The position numbers and the translations under genes are program-made. Positions 16,108 to 25,190 of a stretch of 64,000 nt of DNA are shown piece by piece. Position 1 is the stretch's first letter. Each line of letters begins with the position of its first letter. The stretch comes from an uncultured Opitutaceae bacterium (GTDB lineage: Bacteria > Verrucomicrobiota > Verrucomicrobiia > Opitutales > Opitutaceae), in assembly GCA_937889545.1 (NCBI GenBank), contig CALAOT010000006.1, forward strand, positions 51,257 to 115,256, in the 5' to 3' direction. The notes beneath the pieces are model-generated. The model was given only the letters and a program-made list of their open reading frames with translations, was not told where the DNA came from and did not search any database.

Positions 16108-17559
16108 TCAGGCGACCGCCTCCGCGGCGCGGCGCTGCTTCAGCTCCGCGGCGATCGCCGACATTCTCTTCTCGTTCAGGGGATAGAAGATCGTGAGGAT
16201 CAGGAGCGAGAGGACCCCGATCGCCGCCGGGTAGACGCTCATGAGCTTGACCAGGCCGTTGAGCGACTGCTGCGTCTGCACCGCGTTGGCCACGAACCCC
16301 ACGCTGCTCATCAGGACAAGCGCGATCCAGCTGCCGAGGGACCACCCCTGCTTGGTCGAGAAGATGGATGCGGAGAAGACGAGGCCGGTTGCGCGGCGGC
16401 CGCGCTTCCATTCCGCGTAGTCCGCGGTGTCGGCGTACATCGCCCAGAGCAGCGCGCTCAGCGGGCCTCCCGTGACGGAGCCGAGGATGTTGAGCCCGAA
16501 GATCTGGAGGAGCTGGTCGGGCCGGAACAGGTACGTCCCGGCCGTGCAGGCGATCGCCACGATGAAAAGGCAGATGAAGGCGATCTTGCGGCCGGTGATC
16601 CGCGCGAAGAAGGGGACAAGCATCACCCCGGCCAGGGCCGCAAACTGGCCGGTCGTGCCGAACCAGGAGACAAGCCCCTCCATGTGCCACACCTGCGTGC
16701 CGCCGATCTTGGGCAGGAACGAGGGCAGGGTGATCGTCTGGTCGCTCACGTAGTACTTGAAGTAATACACGGTCACGATGAGCCGCAGCGAGACGAAGAG
16801 GATGAAGGTGATCGTCGTGAAGAGCAGGATGATCCACGGCACGTTCGTGAACAGGTCCCCCAGGTCGCGCGCCATCGAGGTCTTCTGGGCCTTTGGCGGG
16901 ACGACGCGCTCCCTCGTGTTGAGGAACACGATCAGGAAGAACACGATTGACGCCACGCCGATGGCCACGAACGAAAGCTGCCAGCCGCGGGCGGCGTTCT
17001 GGCCCCCGAGCATCTTGACCATCGGGAGCATCGTACCCGAGATGATGATGTTCGCGCTGAAGGCGCCCACGAACTTGATCGAGGACAGGGTCGTGCGCTC
17101 GTTCGGGTTCGGGGAGATCACGCCCAGCATCGCCGTGTAGGGGATGTTGATCGCCGTGTAGACCAGCATGAGCGCGTTGAACGTGATGTACGCCCAGATG
17201 AGCTTCCCCGGCGTGGCGAGGTCGGGCACCGTGAAGGTCAGGACGCCCATCACCGCCATCGGCACGCAGCACCAGAGCAGGTAGGGCCTGAACTTGCCCC
17301 ACCGGGTCTGCGTCCGGTCGGCGATCATCCCCATCAGCGGGTCGAAGAAGGCGTCCGTGCTCCGGCTCAGAAGGATCAGGGTCCCCGCCGAGGCGGCGGC
17401 GATTCCAAAGACGTCGGTGTAGAAATACGCAAGGAACATGGATATCGTCTGCCAGTAGAGGACGGACGCCAGGTCGCCGAAGCCGTACGAGAACTTCTCG
17501 CGCATCTTCAGCCGCTCGGGGGCGGGTTCCTGCGTTGCGGGGGCTGGGGTGTCGGGCAT
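16108..17559 (-). CDS. GPH-family (MelB-like) sugar:cation symporter
   Basis: 483 aa, about 12 membrane helices. N-terminal features are those of the glycoside-pentoside-hexuronide family: KFSYGFGDLASVLYWQTISMF, then the cation-site Asp region (SRSTDAFFDPLMGMIADRTQTRWGKFRPYLLW). It imports a glycoside or hexuronide with Na+ or H+ across the inner membrane. It lies between an SSS symporter and a C45-type hydrolase in the same direction as the endo-galactanase, so galacto- or arabino-oligosaccharides are plausible substrates (inference). Start at ATG 17559 leaves a Pro/Ala-rich cytosolic leader of about 18 residues. Confidence 0.88.
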   Translation of the reverse strand: MPDTPAPATQEPAPERLKMREKFSYGFGDLASVLYWQTISMFLAYFYTDVFGIAAASAGTLILLSRSTDAFFDPLMGMIADRTQTRWGKFRPYLLWCCVPMAVMGVLTFTVPDLATPGKLIWAYITFNALMLVYTAINIPYTAMLGVISPNPNERTTLSSIKFVGAFSANIIISGTMLPMVKMLGGQNAARGWQLSFVAIGVASIVFFLIVFLNTRERVVPPKAQKTSMARDLGDLFTNVPWIILLFTTITFILFVSLRLIVTVYYFKYYVSDQTITLPSFLPKIGGTQVWHMEGLVSWFGTTGQFAALAGVMLVPFFARITGRKIAFICLFIVAIACTAGTYLFRPDQLLQIFGLNILGSVTGGPLSALLWAMYADTADYAEWKRGRRATGLVFSASIFSTKQGWSLGSWIALVLMSSVGFVANAVQTQQSLNGLVKLMSVYPAAIGVLSLLILTIFYPLNEKRMSAIAAELKQRRAAEAVA

Positions 17560-17652
17560 GGGCGGGGCTGCAGCGGGGCTGCCGGGGTTTACTGGGCCTG
17601 CGGGGTTCTAGAAGGGCGGCCGCCGGTTTGAAATGAGAATCTTCTCCCGGGC

Positions 17653-19233
17653 TCAGCGCATCGAGAACCAGAGCCCGGCGGTCGTCAGGAGGAGGACCGA
17701 AAGCCACAGGCGGTAGTCGCGCAGCCCCGCCCCCACGCCCGGCGCCACCAGGGTCGCCCAGTCGGACACGGTGGTGTTGGACAGCTTCGCGTCGGAGGTG
17801 CGCCGGGTCGCGAGGCTCACCGCCACCAGGGCCGCCATCGAGACCGCGAAGGCGAGCATGGCCGCGTGGAGCCACGGCCGTAAGAGCGGCGCCTCCATGA
17901 ACGGCAGGAAGTGCAGCTGGCCGTTGATCATCAGCAGGGGGCAGACAACGCCCGCGGTGCACAGGCACGCGACCACGCCCTGCGTCGTCGTCCGCCTCCA
18001 AAGGACGCCGGCGAAGAAGATGCCCGCGAACGGGAGCATCAGGTACACCTGGATCGTCTGGAGGTACGTGAAGAGGTTGCCGAAGCGCCCGATCATCGGC
18101 GCCCAGAGCGAGCCCAGCACGAACACCGAGAGGACGGCCACGCGCCCGACGAGGATCTGCTGGGCCTGGGACGCGGCGGGGCGCCAGCGCAGGAAGAAGT
18201 CGCGGGTGAACAGCGTCGAGATCGAGTTGTAGGTCGCGCTGATGTGCCCCATGAGCGCGGCGCCGATGCCGCTGATCGTCAGGCCGAGGAGGCCGGCGGG
18301 CATGATGTGCTGCAGGAGGGCCCCGTAGGCCTGGTCGGCCTTGGGCAGGTGCGGGAACATCGCCTTCGCGATCAGGCCGGGAAGGACGAGCAGGAACGGC
18401 GTCGTCAGCTTGAGGAAGCCGCAGAGGATCGCGCCCTTGCGGCCCTCGTTGAGATCCCTGGCGGCGAACGCCCGCTGCACCAGCACCTGGTCCATCGACC
18501 AGTAGAAGCTCCCGGCGAGGAATACCCCGAAGAACATCCCGGGCCAGGGGTAGTCGGGGTCGGTCGCGGGCCTCACCATCGAGAACATCTCGGGCGCGAG
18601 CCTCGCGTGCAGGCCGCCCCATCCCCCGACGTGCCTCAACCCGACGACGGTCAGGATGACCGCGGCGACGAGCAGGACCGCCGTCTGGAGCGCGTCGGTG
18701 TAGACGACGATCCGCAGGCCGCCCTTCATCGTGTAGAGCGCCGTCCCGAGGCCGACTACCCAGATCACCGCGAGCGGGTTCCACCCCAGCAGGCTCGCGA
18801 AGACCAGCGAGGACGCCCACAGCGAGATGGAGATCTTCGTGAGCACCGACAGGAGGACCATGAAGCCCGAGAAGAACAGCCGGATGCCCGTGCCGTAGCG
18901 CTGCTCGAGGAACTCCGGCACCGTGAATATCCTGTTCCTGATGTAGAAGGGCAGGAACAGCGCGATGAGCGGCACGAGGCAGAACACGGCCGACCACTCG
19001 TAGCCCCCGACGGCCATGCCGCCGGAATACCCGCTCCCGGCCAGGCCGACGAAGTGCTCGGCGGAGATGTTCGCCGCGAACAGCGAGGCCCCGATGAACG
19101 GCCAGCGCAGCGAGCGCCCCGCGAGGAAATAGTCCTCGGACGACTTCGGCCGCCGCGACAGCAGGAGCCCGGCGCAGGCGATGACGAGGACGTAGGCGCC
19201 GATCGCCAGCCAGTCGATCCACTGCAGCGTCAT
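17653..19233 (-). CDS. SSS-family sodium/solute symporter
   Basis: 526 aa with about 13-14 membrane helices. Family features include SEDYFLAGRSLRWPFIGASLFAANISAEHFVGLAGSGY at the N-terminus, and RNRIFTVPEFLEQRYG, the SSF signature region; the protein resembles SGLT-type glucose/galactose transporters. It takes up a sugar or related solute with Na+. It is 93 nt upstream of the GPH symporter, giving two different sugar importers in one locus. The large overlapping antisense and shifted open frames here are a high-GC artefact. Confidence 0.9.
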   Translation of the reverse strand: MTLQWIDWLAIGAYVLVIACAGLLLSRRPKSSEDYFLAGRSLRWPFIGASLFAANISAEHFVGLAGSGYSGGMAVGGYEWSAVFCLVPLIALFLPFYIRNRIFTVPEFLEQRYGTGIRLFFSGFMVLLSVLTKISISLWASSLVFASLLGWNPLAVIWVVGLGTALYTMKGGLRIVVYTDALQTAVLLVAAVILTVVGLRHVGGWGGLHARLAPEMFSMVRPATDPDYPWPGMFFGVFLAGSFYWSMDQVLVQRAFAARDLNEGRKGAILCGFLKLTTPFLLVLPGLIAKAMFPHLPKADQAYGALLQHIMPAGLLGLTISGIGAALMGHISATYNSISTLFTRDFFLRWRPAASQAQQILVGRVAVLSVFVLGSLWAPMIGRFGNLFTYLQTIQVYLMLPFAGIFFAGVLWRRTTTQGVVACLCTAGVVCPLLMINGQLHFLPFMEAPLLRPWLHAAMLAFAVSMAALVAVSLATRRTSDAKLSNTTVSDWATLVAPGVGAGLRDYRLWLSVLLLTTAGLWFSMR

Positions 19234-19369
19234 CGGTCAGGCGGGGACGCCCGGGTCCCCGGGACCGGCCCCGCGGGCCCCCGGCGGCGGGTTCCCGCGG
19301 GGGCGGCGAGTCTTTGGGGCGGGCATGAGGGAAACCGGGGTTGGGACGGGGTCCGCCGGCTTCGCGCCC

Positions 19370-20569
19370 TCACTTGTAGTAGATGCCGAGCGTGTCGATC
19401 AGCTTCGACTGGAGCTGCGCCACGTCGAGCGAGCCGCTGTAGCGGAAAAGGACCTTCCCTGCGGGCCCGATCACCACCGTGTACGGGTATCCGCCCGGCC
19501 ACTGCGGGTCGAGCGCCTGCGCAAGGGCGTCGCCGCCGGGACCCGTGTAGAGGTAGTTGTTCGTCCTGCGGCCCTCCTTCGCCAGCGCGGCCCTTGAGCC
19601 GGGCGGCACCGCGGCGTGCTGCCTCTCGAGGAAGCGCAGCGCCTTGTCCGTGTCCTTCGGGTCGTCCACGCTTATCGTGATCATCTCGAAGTCCCGGCTG
19701 TTCAGGCGGCGCGAGATCGACACCAGCCCCGGGAACTCCTCCACGCAGGGCACGCACCAGGTGGCCCAGAGGTTGATCACCCGCAGCCGGTCCGTGGGAT
19801 TGCGCGCCAGCGCCGCGACCCCCCCGGCGTCGATCGGCTCGAGCGACACGGGCAGGTTCCTCCAATCCTCGTTCCCCTCGGCGACCTCGGTCTTCTTTGT
19901 CAGCCACTTGGTCGAGCAGCCCATCGGGCGGGTGACCTCCACCGGCACCGGCCGCCCCGCAAGGAGGGCCCCCACGGCGTTGGCGCCGTCGGTCGATCGC
20001 ACCGACGAGGGATCGGGCGTCTGCGAGTCGTCGAACCGGCCCTTGTAGCGCAGGCGCCGCTGCTGGTCGAAGATGAAGAGGTGGGGGGTGCAGAGGCACC
20101 CGTACGCCATGGCCGTCGACTGGGTTGCGCCGTCGTAAAGATAGGGGAAATTGAAGCCCCGTTCCCGCGCGTAGAGCTTCATGTCCTCATAGCTGTCGCT
20201 GTACTTGCTGTAGCCGAGCTCGTCGATCCGCAGGCCCTCGAGGCTGTTCGGGTTTATCGCGACCACCGCCACGCCGCTGCCCTTGAGCCCGGCCACAAAG
20301 GGGATGAAGCGCACCTCGGCCGCGTGCGAGGCCGGGCAGTGGTTCGAAAGGAAGACCACGATCAGGTACGGGGAGTCCCTGAAGTCGGGCAGGCCGTAGG
20401 TCCTGCCGTCGATCCCGAGGAGGGAGAAGTCGGGGGCGGGGTCGCCGATCTGCAGCGTGTGGAAGCCCGGGGGCGTCCCGTCGTATTCGCCGGCATCCGC
20501 GGGCCGGACGGCAGACGGTCCGCCGGCAAGCAGTCCGAGGGCCATGAAACCGAGGAGGGGTATTCTCAT
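19370..20569 (-). CDS. Secreted double thioredoxin-fold protein (redoxin + TlpA-like)
   Basis: 399 aa with a signal peptide (MRIPLLGFMALGLLAGGPSA). The first domain (about residues 38-185) is AhpC/redoxin-like (GDPAPDFSLLGIDGRTYGL) with a single cysteine motif SNHCPAS at Cys78. The second (about 245-399) is TlpA/ResA-like with an active-site NLWATWCVPCVEEFP, Cys272 and Cys275. Between them are extra cysteines (CLC near 158-160, Cys218). It probably works in the periplasm on disulfides or peroxides. It sits between the galactanase and the sugar symporters, but a functional link to sugar use is not obvious. Confidence 0.85.
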   Translation of the reverse strand: MRIPLLGFMALGLLAGGPSAVRPADAGEYDGTPPGFHTLQIGDPAPDFSLLGIDGRTYGLPDFRDSPYLIVVFLSNHCPASHAAEVRFIPFVAGLKGSGVAVVAINPNSLEGLRIDELGYSKYSDSYEDMKLYARERGFNFPYLYDGATQSTAMAYGCLCTPHLFIFDQQRRLRYKGRFDDSQTPDPSSVRSTDGANAVGALLAGRPVPVEVTRPMGCSTKWLTKKTEVAEGNEDWRNLPVSLEPIDAGGVAALARNPTDRLRVINLWATWCVPCVEEFPGLVSISRRLNSRDFEMITISVDDPKDTDKALRFLERQHAAVPPGSRAALAKEGRRTNNYLYTGPGGDALAQALDPQWPGGYPYTVVIGPAGKVLFRYSGSLDVAQLQSKLIDTLGIYYK

Positions 20570-20675
20570 GCGCGGCCAACTTGCGCCGCATTGTCCGCCG
20601 GATCAAGCCGAACGGCGGCCCGGGGGCGGCGGGGCGCCGGATTGCGCCGGGATTCGAGGCTCTCCGCCTTTCCTT

Positions 20676-22811
20676 TCACGGAACCTCGTAGACCTCGACG
20701 AGCGCGACGCCCGTGTCGCCGCTGGCGCCGGACACCTGGGCCGTGTACGGCCCGGGCGGCAGGGTGACCAGGATCGCCGAGTCGTTGCTCGCGGGGGACT
20801 CCCACGGGAACGCGCCCACGGCGGCGGCCGTGGAGGCAACCTGGGGGTCGCCGGCCCAGCCGCTGTTGCTCTCGATCACGGTGGTGCCGGAGAAGAGCTG
20901 CAGCTGGGGGTCCGGCAGCGTCCCGGGCACCCCGAAGGGAATGAGCGCCGGGCCCGAGGCGCGGATCAGCACCGTCCGGGAGGTGGTTCCCCCTATGTCA
21001 AAGCCGGCGATCAGGATGTTGCCTCCCGTGCCCACCGGGACCCGCGCCGCGATATTGACGATCCGGGGGCTCGTGAGGGTGTACGTGCCGACCGGCGTGG
21101 CGTCGTAGAGCTCGGCGAGAGCGACCCCCGTGTCGCCGCCCTGGCCGGCGACCTGGGCCGTGTAGGCGCCCGCGGAGAGCGTCTCAAGGAGCGCCGAGTC
21201 GTGGCTCGATGAATTGCCCCAGGCAAAGGCGCCGACCGAGGCCGCGGTGCTCGCTATCAGGGCATTTCCGGCCCAGCCGTCGTTGATTCCGAGGACCGTC
21301 GAGCCGGAGTAGATCTGCAGCTGGGGATCGGGCAGCGTGCCTGCGACGGCGAAGGGAACGAGCGCCGGGCCCGAGGCTCGGATAAGAAGCGGCTCCGAGC
21401 CCGAGGTGCCCGCCCCGCCGACGACAAAGCCCGCGATCAGGATGTTCGCCCCGGTGCCGACCGTCGCCCGGCAGGAGATGTTGACCAGCCGGCCGACGTC
21501 GCCGGTGGAGCTCACGGCGAGCGTCGCCGGGGCGCTCGTGGCCGAGGCGACGGAGTTTGTGGCGACGCACGTGTAGCTTCCTGCATTCGCGGGCGTCGCC
21601 CCGCCTATCAAGAGCGTGGGGCCCGTCGCGCCCGCGAGCGCCGAGCCGTTGAGATCCCACTGGTATGCGGGGGCCGGGATGGCCGCCGCCGGCGCGCTGA
21701 ACACCACGGTGCTGCCGGTCGCGATCGTCTGGGACGACGGCTGGCTGATGAAATAGGGCGACACCCCCGCGTCGGCAAAGGCGTTCATGGCGACCGTGGG
21801 CGCACCGTCGCTCCCGAATGCGCCCTTGGTGTATCCCTGCCAGCCGTGGTAGGCCTCGGGCTCCCAGTAGAACACGCCCAGCCCGTTGCCGCCGGGTACC
21901 GACTTAACCTTGCCGATGATGTCGGCAAGAAACGACTCGCATGAGGGGGCCGAGTTCGCGTCCATGCCGACTTCCACGACCATCACCGGCTTCCCGTACG
22001 TCGCCACCAGGTCGTTCATGGTGCCCAGGCACTCGGTGTCCAGGCCGGCCCAGTTTGCGGTCGTGGGATAGAGGGACATCCCGATGGCGTCGAACTTGGC
22101 GCCGTATTGCGTGAGGCCGCCGAAGACAAACCTGAAGAGGCTGTCATCAAAGCCGTTTGAGACGTGCACGATCACCAGCGCGCTGGGGAACACGGACTTG
22201 ACAGCGTCGTACCCGCTGGTGACCAGGGCGGCGAAGTTGCCCATGTTGGTCGAGGCCATGCCGTCGGGCCACAGCATGCCGTTGTCCGTCTCGTTGCCCA
22301 CCTGGACCCATTCGGGCGTGACGCCGGCCGCCTTCAGCGCGGCCAGGACGGCCGTCGTGTGGTTGGTCACGTCAATGTCAAGCTGGGCAATGCCGTCGTT
22401 CGCCCAGGCGGCGGGTTTGGTCTGGTGGCCGGGATCCGCCCACGTGTCGCTGTAGTGGAAATCGATCAGGACCCGGAGGCCCAGGTTCCTGGCCCTGACG
22501 GCCTTGCTGACGACGTCGGCCTGGTTGCACCAGCCCCCGGCCGGGTTCACCCACACCCTGAGCCGGATCGCATTGATGCCGACCCCCTGCAGCACCCGAA
22601 GGCAATCCTGCTGCGCTCCGCCGCCATTGTAGAATCTAATGCCGCCGGCCTCCATCTGGGTGATCCAGCTTGGGTCCGAGCCGTTCGCGAAAGGCGCGGC
22701 CCCCGCCTCGGTCGCCGGCAGCACGAGAAGGAAGGTCCAGCAAAGCGTCAACGCGCGACCGAGGAGGGCGCCGTGCGCCTGTGGGGATCTCGTCGGTCGT
22801 TGCCTGTGCAT
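20676..22811 (-). CDS. GH53 arabinogalactan endo-beta-1,4-galactanase with Ig-like and twin C-terminal repeats
   Basis: 711 aa from ATG 22811, chosen because it opens a signal peptide ending ATEAGA; the frame is open 125 codons further but without sense. The GH53 barrel spans about residues 45-370: VQVGNETDNG gives the acid/base Glu174 and PVMVVEVGMD the nucleophile Glu280. An Ig-like domain follows (about 375-455, SQPSSQTIATGSTVVF to NAGSYTCVATNS). Then come two tandem repeats of about 125 aa, each opening with VNI-x(n)-VGTG-x-NILIAGF and holding LIRASGPALxPF and LPDPQLQ. The enzyme cleaves beta-1,4-galactan outside the cell. It heads the transporter cluster and diverges from the prolyl oligopeptidase gene. 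Confidence 0.9.
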   Translation of the reverse strand: MHRQRPTRSPQAHGALLGRALTLCWTFLLVLPATEAGAAPFANGSDPSWITQMEAGGIRFYNGGGAQQDCLRVLQGVGINAIRLRVWVNPAGGWCNQADVVSKAVRARNLGLRVLIDFHYSDTWADPGHQTKPAAWANDGIAQLDIDVTNHTTAVLAALKAAGVTPEWVQVGNETDNGMLWPDGMASTNMGNFAALVTSGYDAVKSVFPSALVIVHVSNGFDDSLFRFVFGGLTQYGAKFDAIGMSLYPTTANWAGLDTECLGTMNDLVATYGKPVMVVEVGMDANSAPSCESFLADIIGKVKSVPGGNGLGVFYWEPEAYHGWQGYTKGAFGSDGAPTVAMNAFADAGVSPYFISQPSSQTIATGSTVVFSAPAAAIPAPAYQWDLNGSALAGATGPTLLIGGATPANAGSYTCVATNSVASATSAPATLAVSSTGDVGRLVNISCRATVGTGANILIAGFVVGGAGTSGSEPLLIRASGPALVPFAVAGTLPDPQLQIYSGSTVLGINDGWAGNALIASTAASVGAFAWGNSSSHDSALLETLSAGAYTAQVAGQGGDTGVALAELYDATPVGTYTLTSPRIVNIAARVPVGTGGNILIAGFDIGGTTSRTVLIRASGPALIPFGVPGTLPDPQLQLFSGTTVIESNSGWAGDPQVASTAAAVGAFPWESPASNDSAILVTLPPGPYTAQVSGASGDTGVALVEVYEVP

Positions 22812-23010
22812 GGGGTGGAGGGAGTCGCGGCGACCCGGTGCCGCGTCCAATGTAGCCCCGCGCGGCGAAAAAGAAAGCCGCAGCCAGGGAAGGCCCCGCC
22901 CCGGGAAGGGTCCCTCCGGGGAATTGGCCGGCCCGTACCCAAGGAACGGGCCGGGCGCCCGCGGCGCTCCCGCTCTTGCCACCGGCGCGGAGCTCGCCAA
23001 ATCTCGGACA

Positions 23011-25086
23011 ATGAGAACCCCCGCATTCCTGCTGGTCGGCCTCTTGTCCGCCCGGCTGTCCCTGGCGCAGGGCGCCGCCGACCCCAACCTGTGGCTCGAG
23101 GACGTGGACGGCGCGCGCGCGCTCGACTGGGTGCGCGGACAGAACGCGATCGCGCAGCGCGAGCTGGAGGCGTCGCCCGACTTCAAGGCGATCCACGAGC
23201 GGCTGCTCGCGATCTATGACTCGAAGGAGCGCATCCCCTACGTCGCGAAGCACGGCGACCACTACTACAATTTCTGGCAGGACGCCCAGCACGTCCGCGG
23301 GATCTGGCGCCGCGCCACGCCCGCGGAATACCGGAAGGGCGATCCCGCTTGGGAGACGGTGCTCGACCTAGACGCGCTCGCGGCGCAGGAGAAGGAGAAC
23401 TGGGTGTGGAAGGGCGCCGAGGTCCGCTATCCCGACTACACGAGGGCGATCGTCAACCTCTCGCGGGGCGGGGGCGACGCCGTCGTCGCGCGAGAATTCG
23501 ACATGGAGGCGAAGGCGTTTGTCAGGGACGGCTTCGCGCTGGCCGAGGCGAAGAGCAGCGTCGCCTGGCGCGACCGCGACAGCATCTATGTCAGCACGGA
23601 TTTCGGCCCGGACACGCTGACAAGCTCGGGCTACCCCCGCATCGTCAAGCTGTGGCTGCGAGGCACGGAGCTCGACAAGGCGGCCGCCGTCTACGAGTGC
23701 CAGAAGGCCGACGTGGGATCGCAGGCGTTCGTGTCGGACGAGCCCGGCTTCCACCGCGAATTCGTCGTGCGCGAGATCACAACCTTCACCTCCGAGAACT
23801 TCCTCGTGGACGGCGGCAGGCCGGTCAGGCTCGACGTGCCGGCGGACGCGAGTATCGGCACCTTCCGCGACCAGCTGACCGTGAAGCTGCGAACGGACTG
23901 GGCCGTGGGCGCCATGACCTACCCCTCGGGAGCGCTGCTCGCGATCCCCTGGGACAAGTTCCTCGCCGGCGGGCGCGACTTCGCCGTGCTCTTCCACCCG
24001 GGACCCCGCGTCGCCCTCGCGGAGTACGGCGGCACGCGCCACCACCTCATCGTCAACGAGCTCGATAACGTCCGCAACCGGCTGTACGTCCAGACGCCGC
24101 AGCCGGACGGGACGTGGGAGCGCGTGCCGCTGCCGGCCCCGGAGTTCGGGACGATCTCGGCCGTGCCGGCCGAGCCCGAGTCCGACGACTACTTCCTCAG
24201 CGTCACCGACTTCCTGACGCCCTCGAGCTACTATCTCGGGGCGGTCGGCGGCCCCGAGCGCATCCTCCTGAAGCAGCTCCCGTCGTTCTTTTCTGCGGAG
24301 GGGCTCGAGGTCTCGCAGCACGAGGCGGTGTCGAAGGACGGCACGCGCGTGCCGTATTTCCAGGTCGCCCGCAGGGGCATCCCGGCCGACGGCTCGGCCC
24401 CGACGCTGCTCGAGGGCTACGGCGGCTTCGAGATACCGATGACCCCGCGCTACAGCGGGGGCACCGGCGCATCGTGGCTCGAGCGCGGGGGCGTCTACGT
24501 GCTCGCGAACATCCGGGGCGGCGGCGAGTTCGGCCCCGCCTGGCACCAGGCGGCGGTGAAGGGGAACCGCCAGCGGGCCTACGACGACTTCATCGCGATC
24601 GCGGAGGACCTGGTCAGCCGCAGGGTCACGGCCCCGAGGCACCTCGGCATCATGGGCGGCAGCAACGGCGGCCTGCTCATGGGCGTCATGCTGACGCAGC
24701 GCCCCGACCTGTTCGGCGCCGTCGTCTGCCAGGTGCCGCTCCTCGACATGCGCCGGTACAGCCATCTCCTCGCCGGGGCGAGCTGGATGGGCGAGTACGG
24801 CAATCCCGACGTGCCCGAGGAGTGGGCCTACATCAGCCGGTACTCCCCGTACCAGAATGCGCGCGAGGACGCGAAATACCCGCGGGTGCTCATCATGACC
24901 TCGACGCGCGACGACCGGGTGCACCCCGGCCACGCGCGCAAGTTCGCCGCGGAGCTGGAGGCGCAGCACCACGACGTTCTCTATTACGAGAACATCGAGG
25001 GCGGGCACTCCGCCGGGGCCAACAACAAGGAGCGGGCGTACTTCTTCGCTCTCTCCTACGCGTTCCTGCTGAAGCAGCTGCGGTAG
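23011..25086 (+). CDS. Prolyl oligopeptidase family serine peptidase (S9A)
   Basis: 691 aa from ATG 23011, which starts a signal peptide (MRTPAFLLVGLLSARLSLA); the frame upstream is open but lacks similarity. The N-terminal half is the beta-propeller that gates access (starting NLWLEDVDGARALDWVR). The C-terminal alpha/beta hydrolase holds Ser551 in IMGGSNGGLL, Asp634 in TRDDRVHP and His666 in EGGHSAG, the S9A triad. Members cut small peptides after proline; this one is predicted to be periplasmic. Length is close to the family norm. It is followed by a DegP-like protease in the same direction (104 nt gap). Confidence 0.93.
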   Translation: MRTPAFLLVGLLSARLSLAQGAADPNLWLEDVDGARALDWVRGQNAIAQRELEASPDFKAIHERLLAIYDSKERIPYVAKHGDHYYNFWQDAQHVRGIWRRATPAEYRKGDPAWETVLDLDALAAQEKENWVWKGAEVRYPDYTRAIVNLSRGGGDAVVAREFDMEAKAFVRDGFALAEAKSSVAWRDRDSIYVSTDFGPDTLTSSGYPRIVKLWLRGTELDKAAAVYECQKADVGSQAFVSDEPGFHREFVVREITTFTSENFLVDGGRPVRLDVPADASIGTFRDQLTVKLRTDWAVGAMTYPSGALLAIPWDKFLAGGRDFAVLFHPGPRVALAEYGGTRHHLIVNELDNVRNRLYVQTPQPDGTWERVPLPAPEFGTISAVPAEPESDDYFLSVTDFLTPSSYYLGAVGGPERILLKQLPSFFSAEGLEVSQHEAVSKDGTRVPYFQVARRGIPADGSAPTLLEGYGGFEIPMTPRYSGGTGASWLERGGVYVLANIRGGGEFGPAWHQAAVKGNRQRAYDDFIAIAEDLVSRRVTAPRHLGIMGGSNGGLLMGVMLTQRPDLFGAVVCQVPLLDMRRYSHLLAGASWMGEYGNPDVPEEWAYISRYSPYQNAREDAKYPRVLIMTSTRDDRVHPGHARKFAAELEAQHHDVLYYENIEGGHSAGANNKERAYFFALSYAFLLKQLR

Positions 25087-25190
25087 GCGGCCTCGCGGGG
25101 GACGGCGGGCGGGGCGGCCCGCAGCCTTACATTATTGTCATTTTCCGGAAAGGCCCGGGAAAGGAGGGCGTGCGACCGTGGGGGACTCCC

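Noticed and set aside
16070..19222. 1050-codon open frame on the minus strand across the two symporter genes
   Set aside because: It runs in another frame of the same strand over both transporters, has Arg/Pro/His-rich composition and no domain; a high-GC shadow.
17911..19680. 589-codon plus-strand frame antisense to the SSS symporter
   Set aside because: Charged low-complexity composition and full overlap with a well-supported gene.
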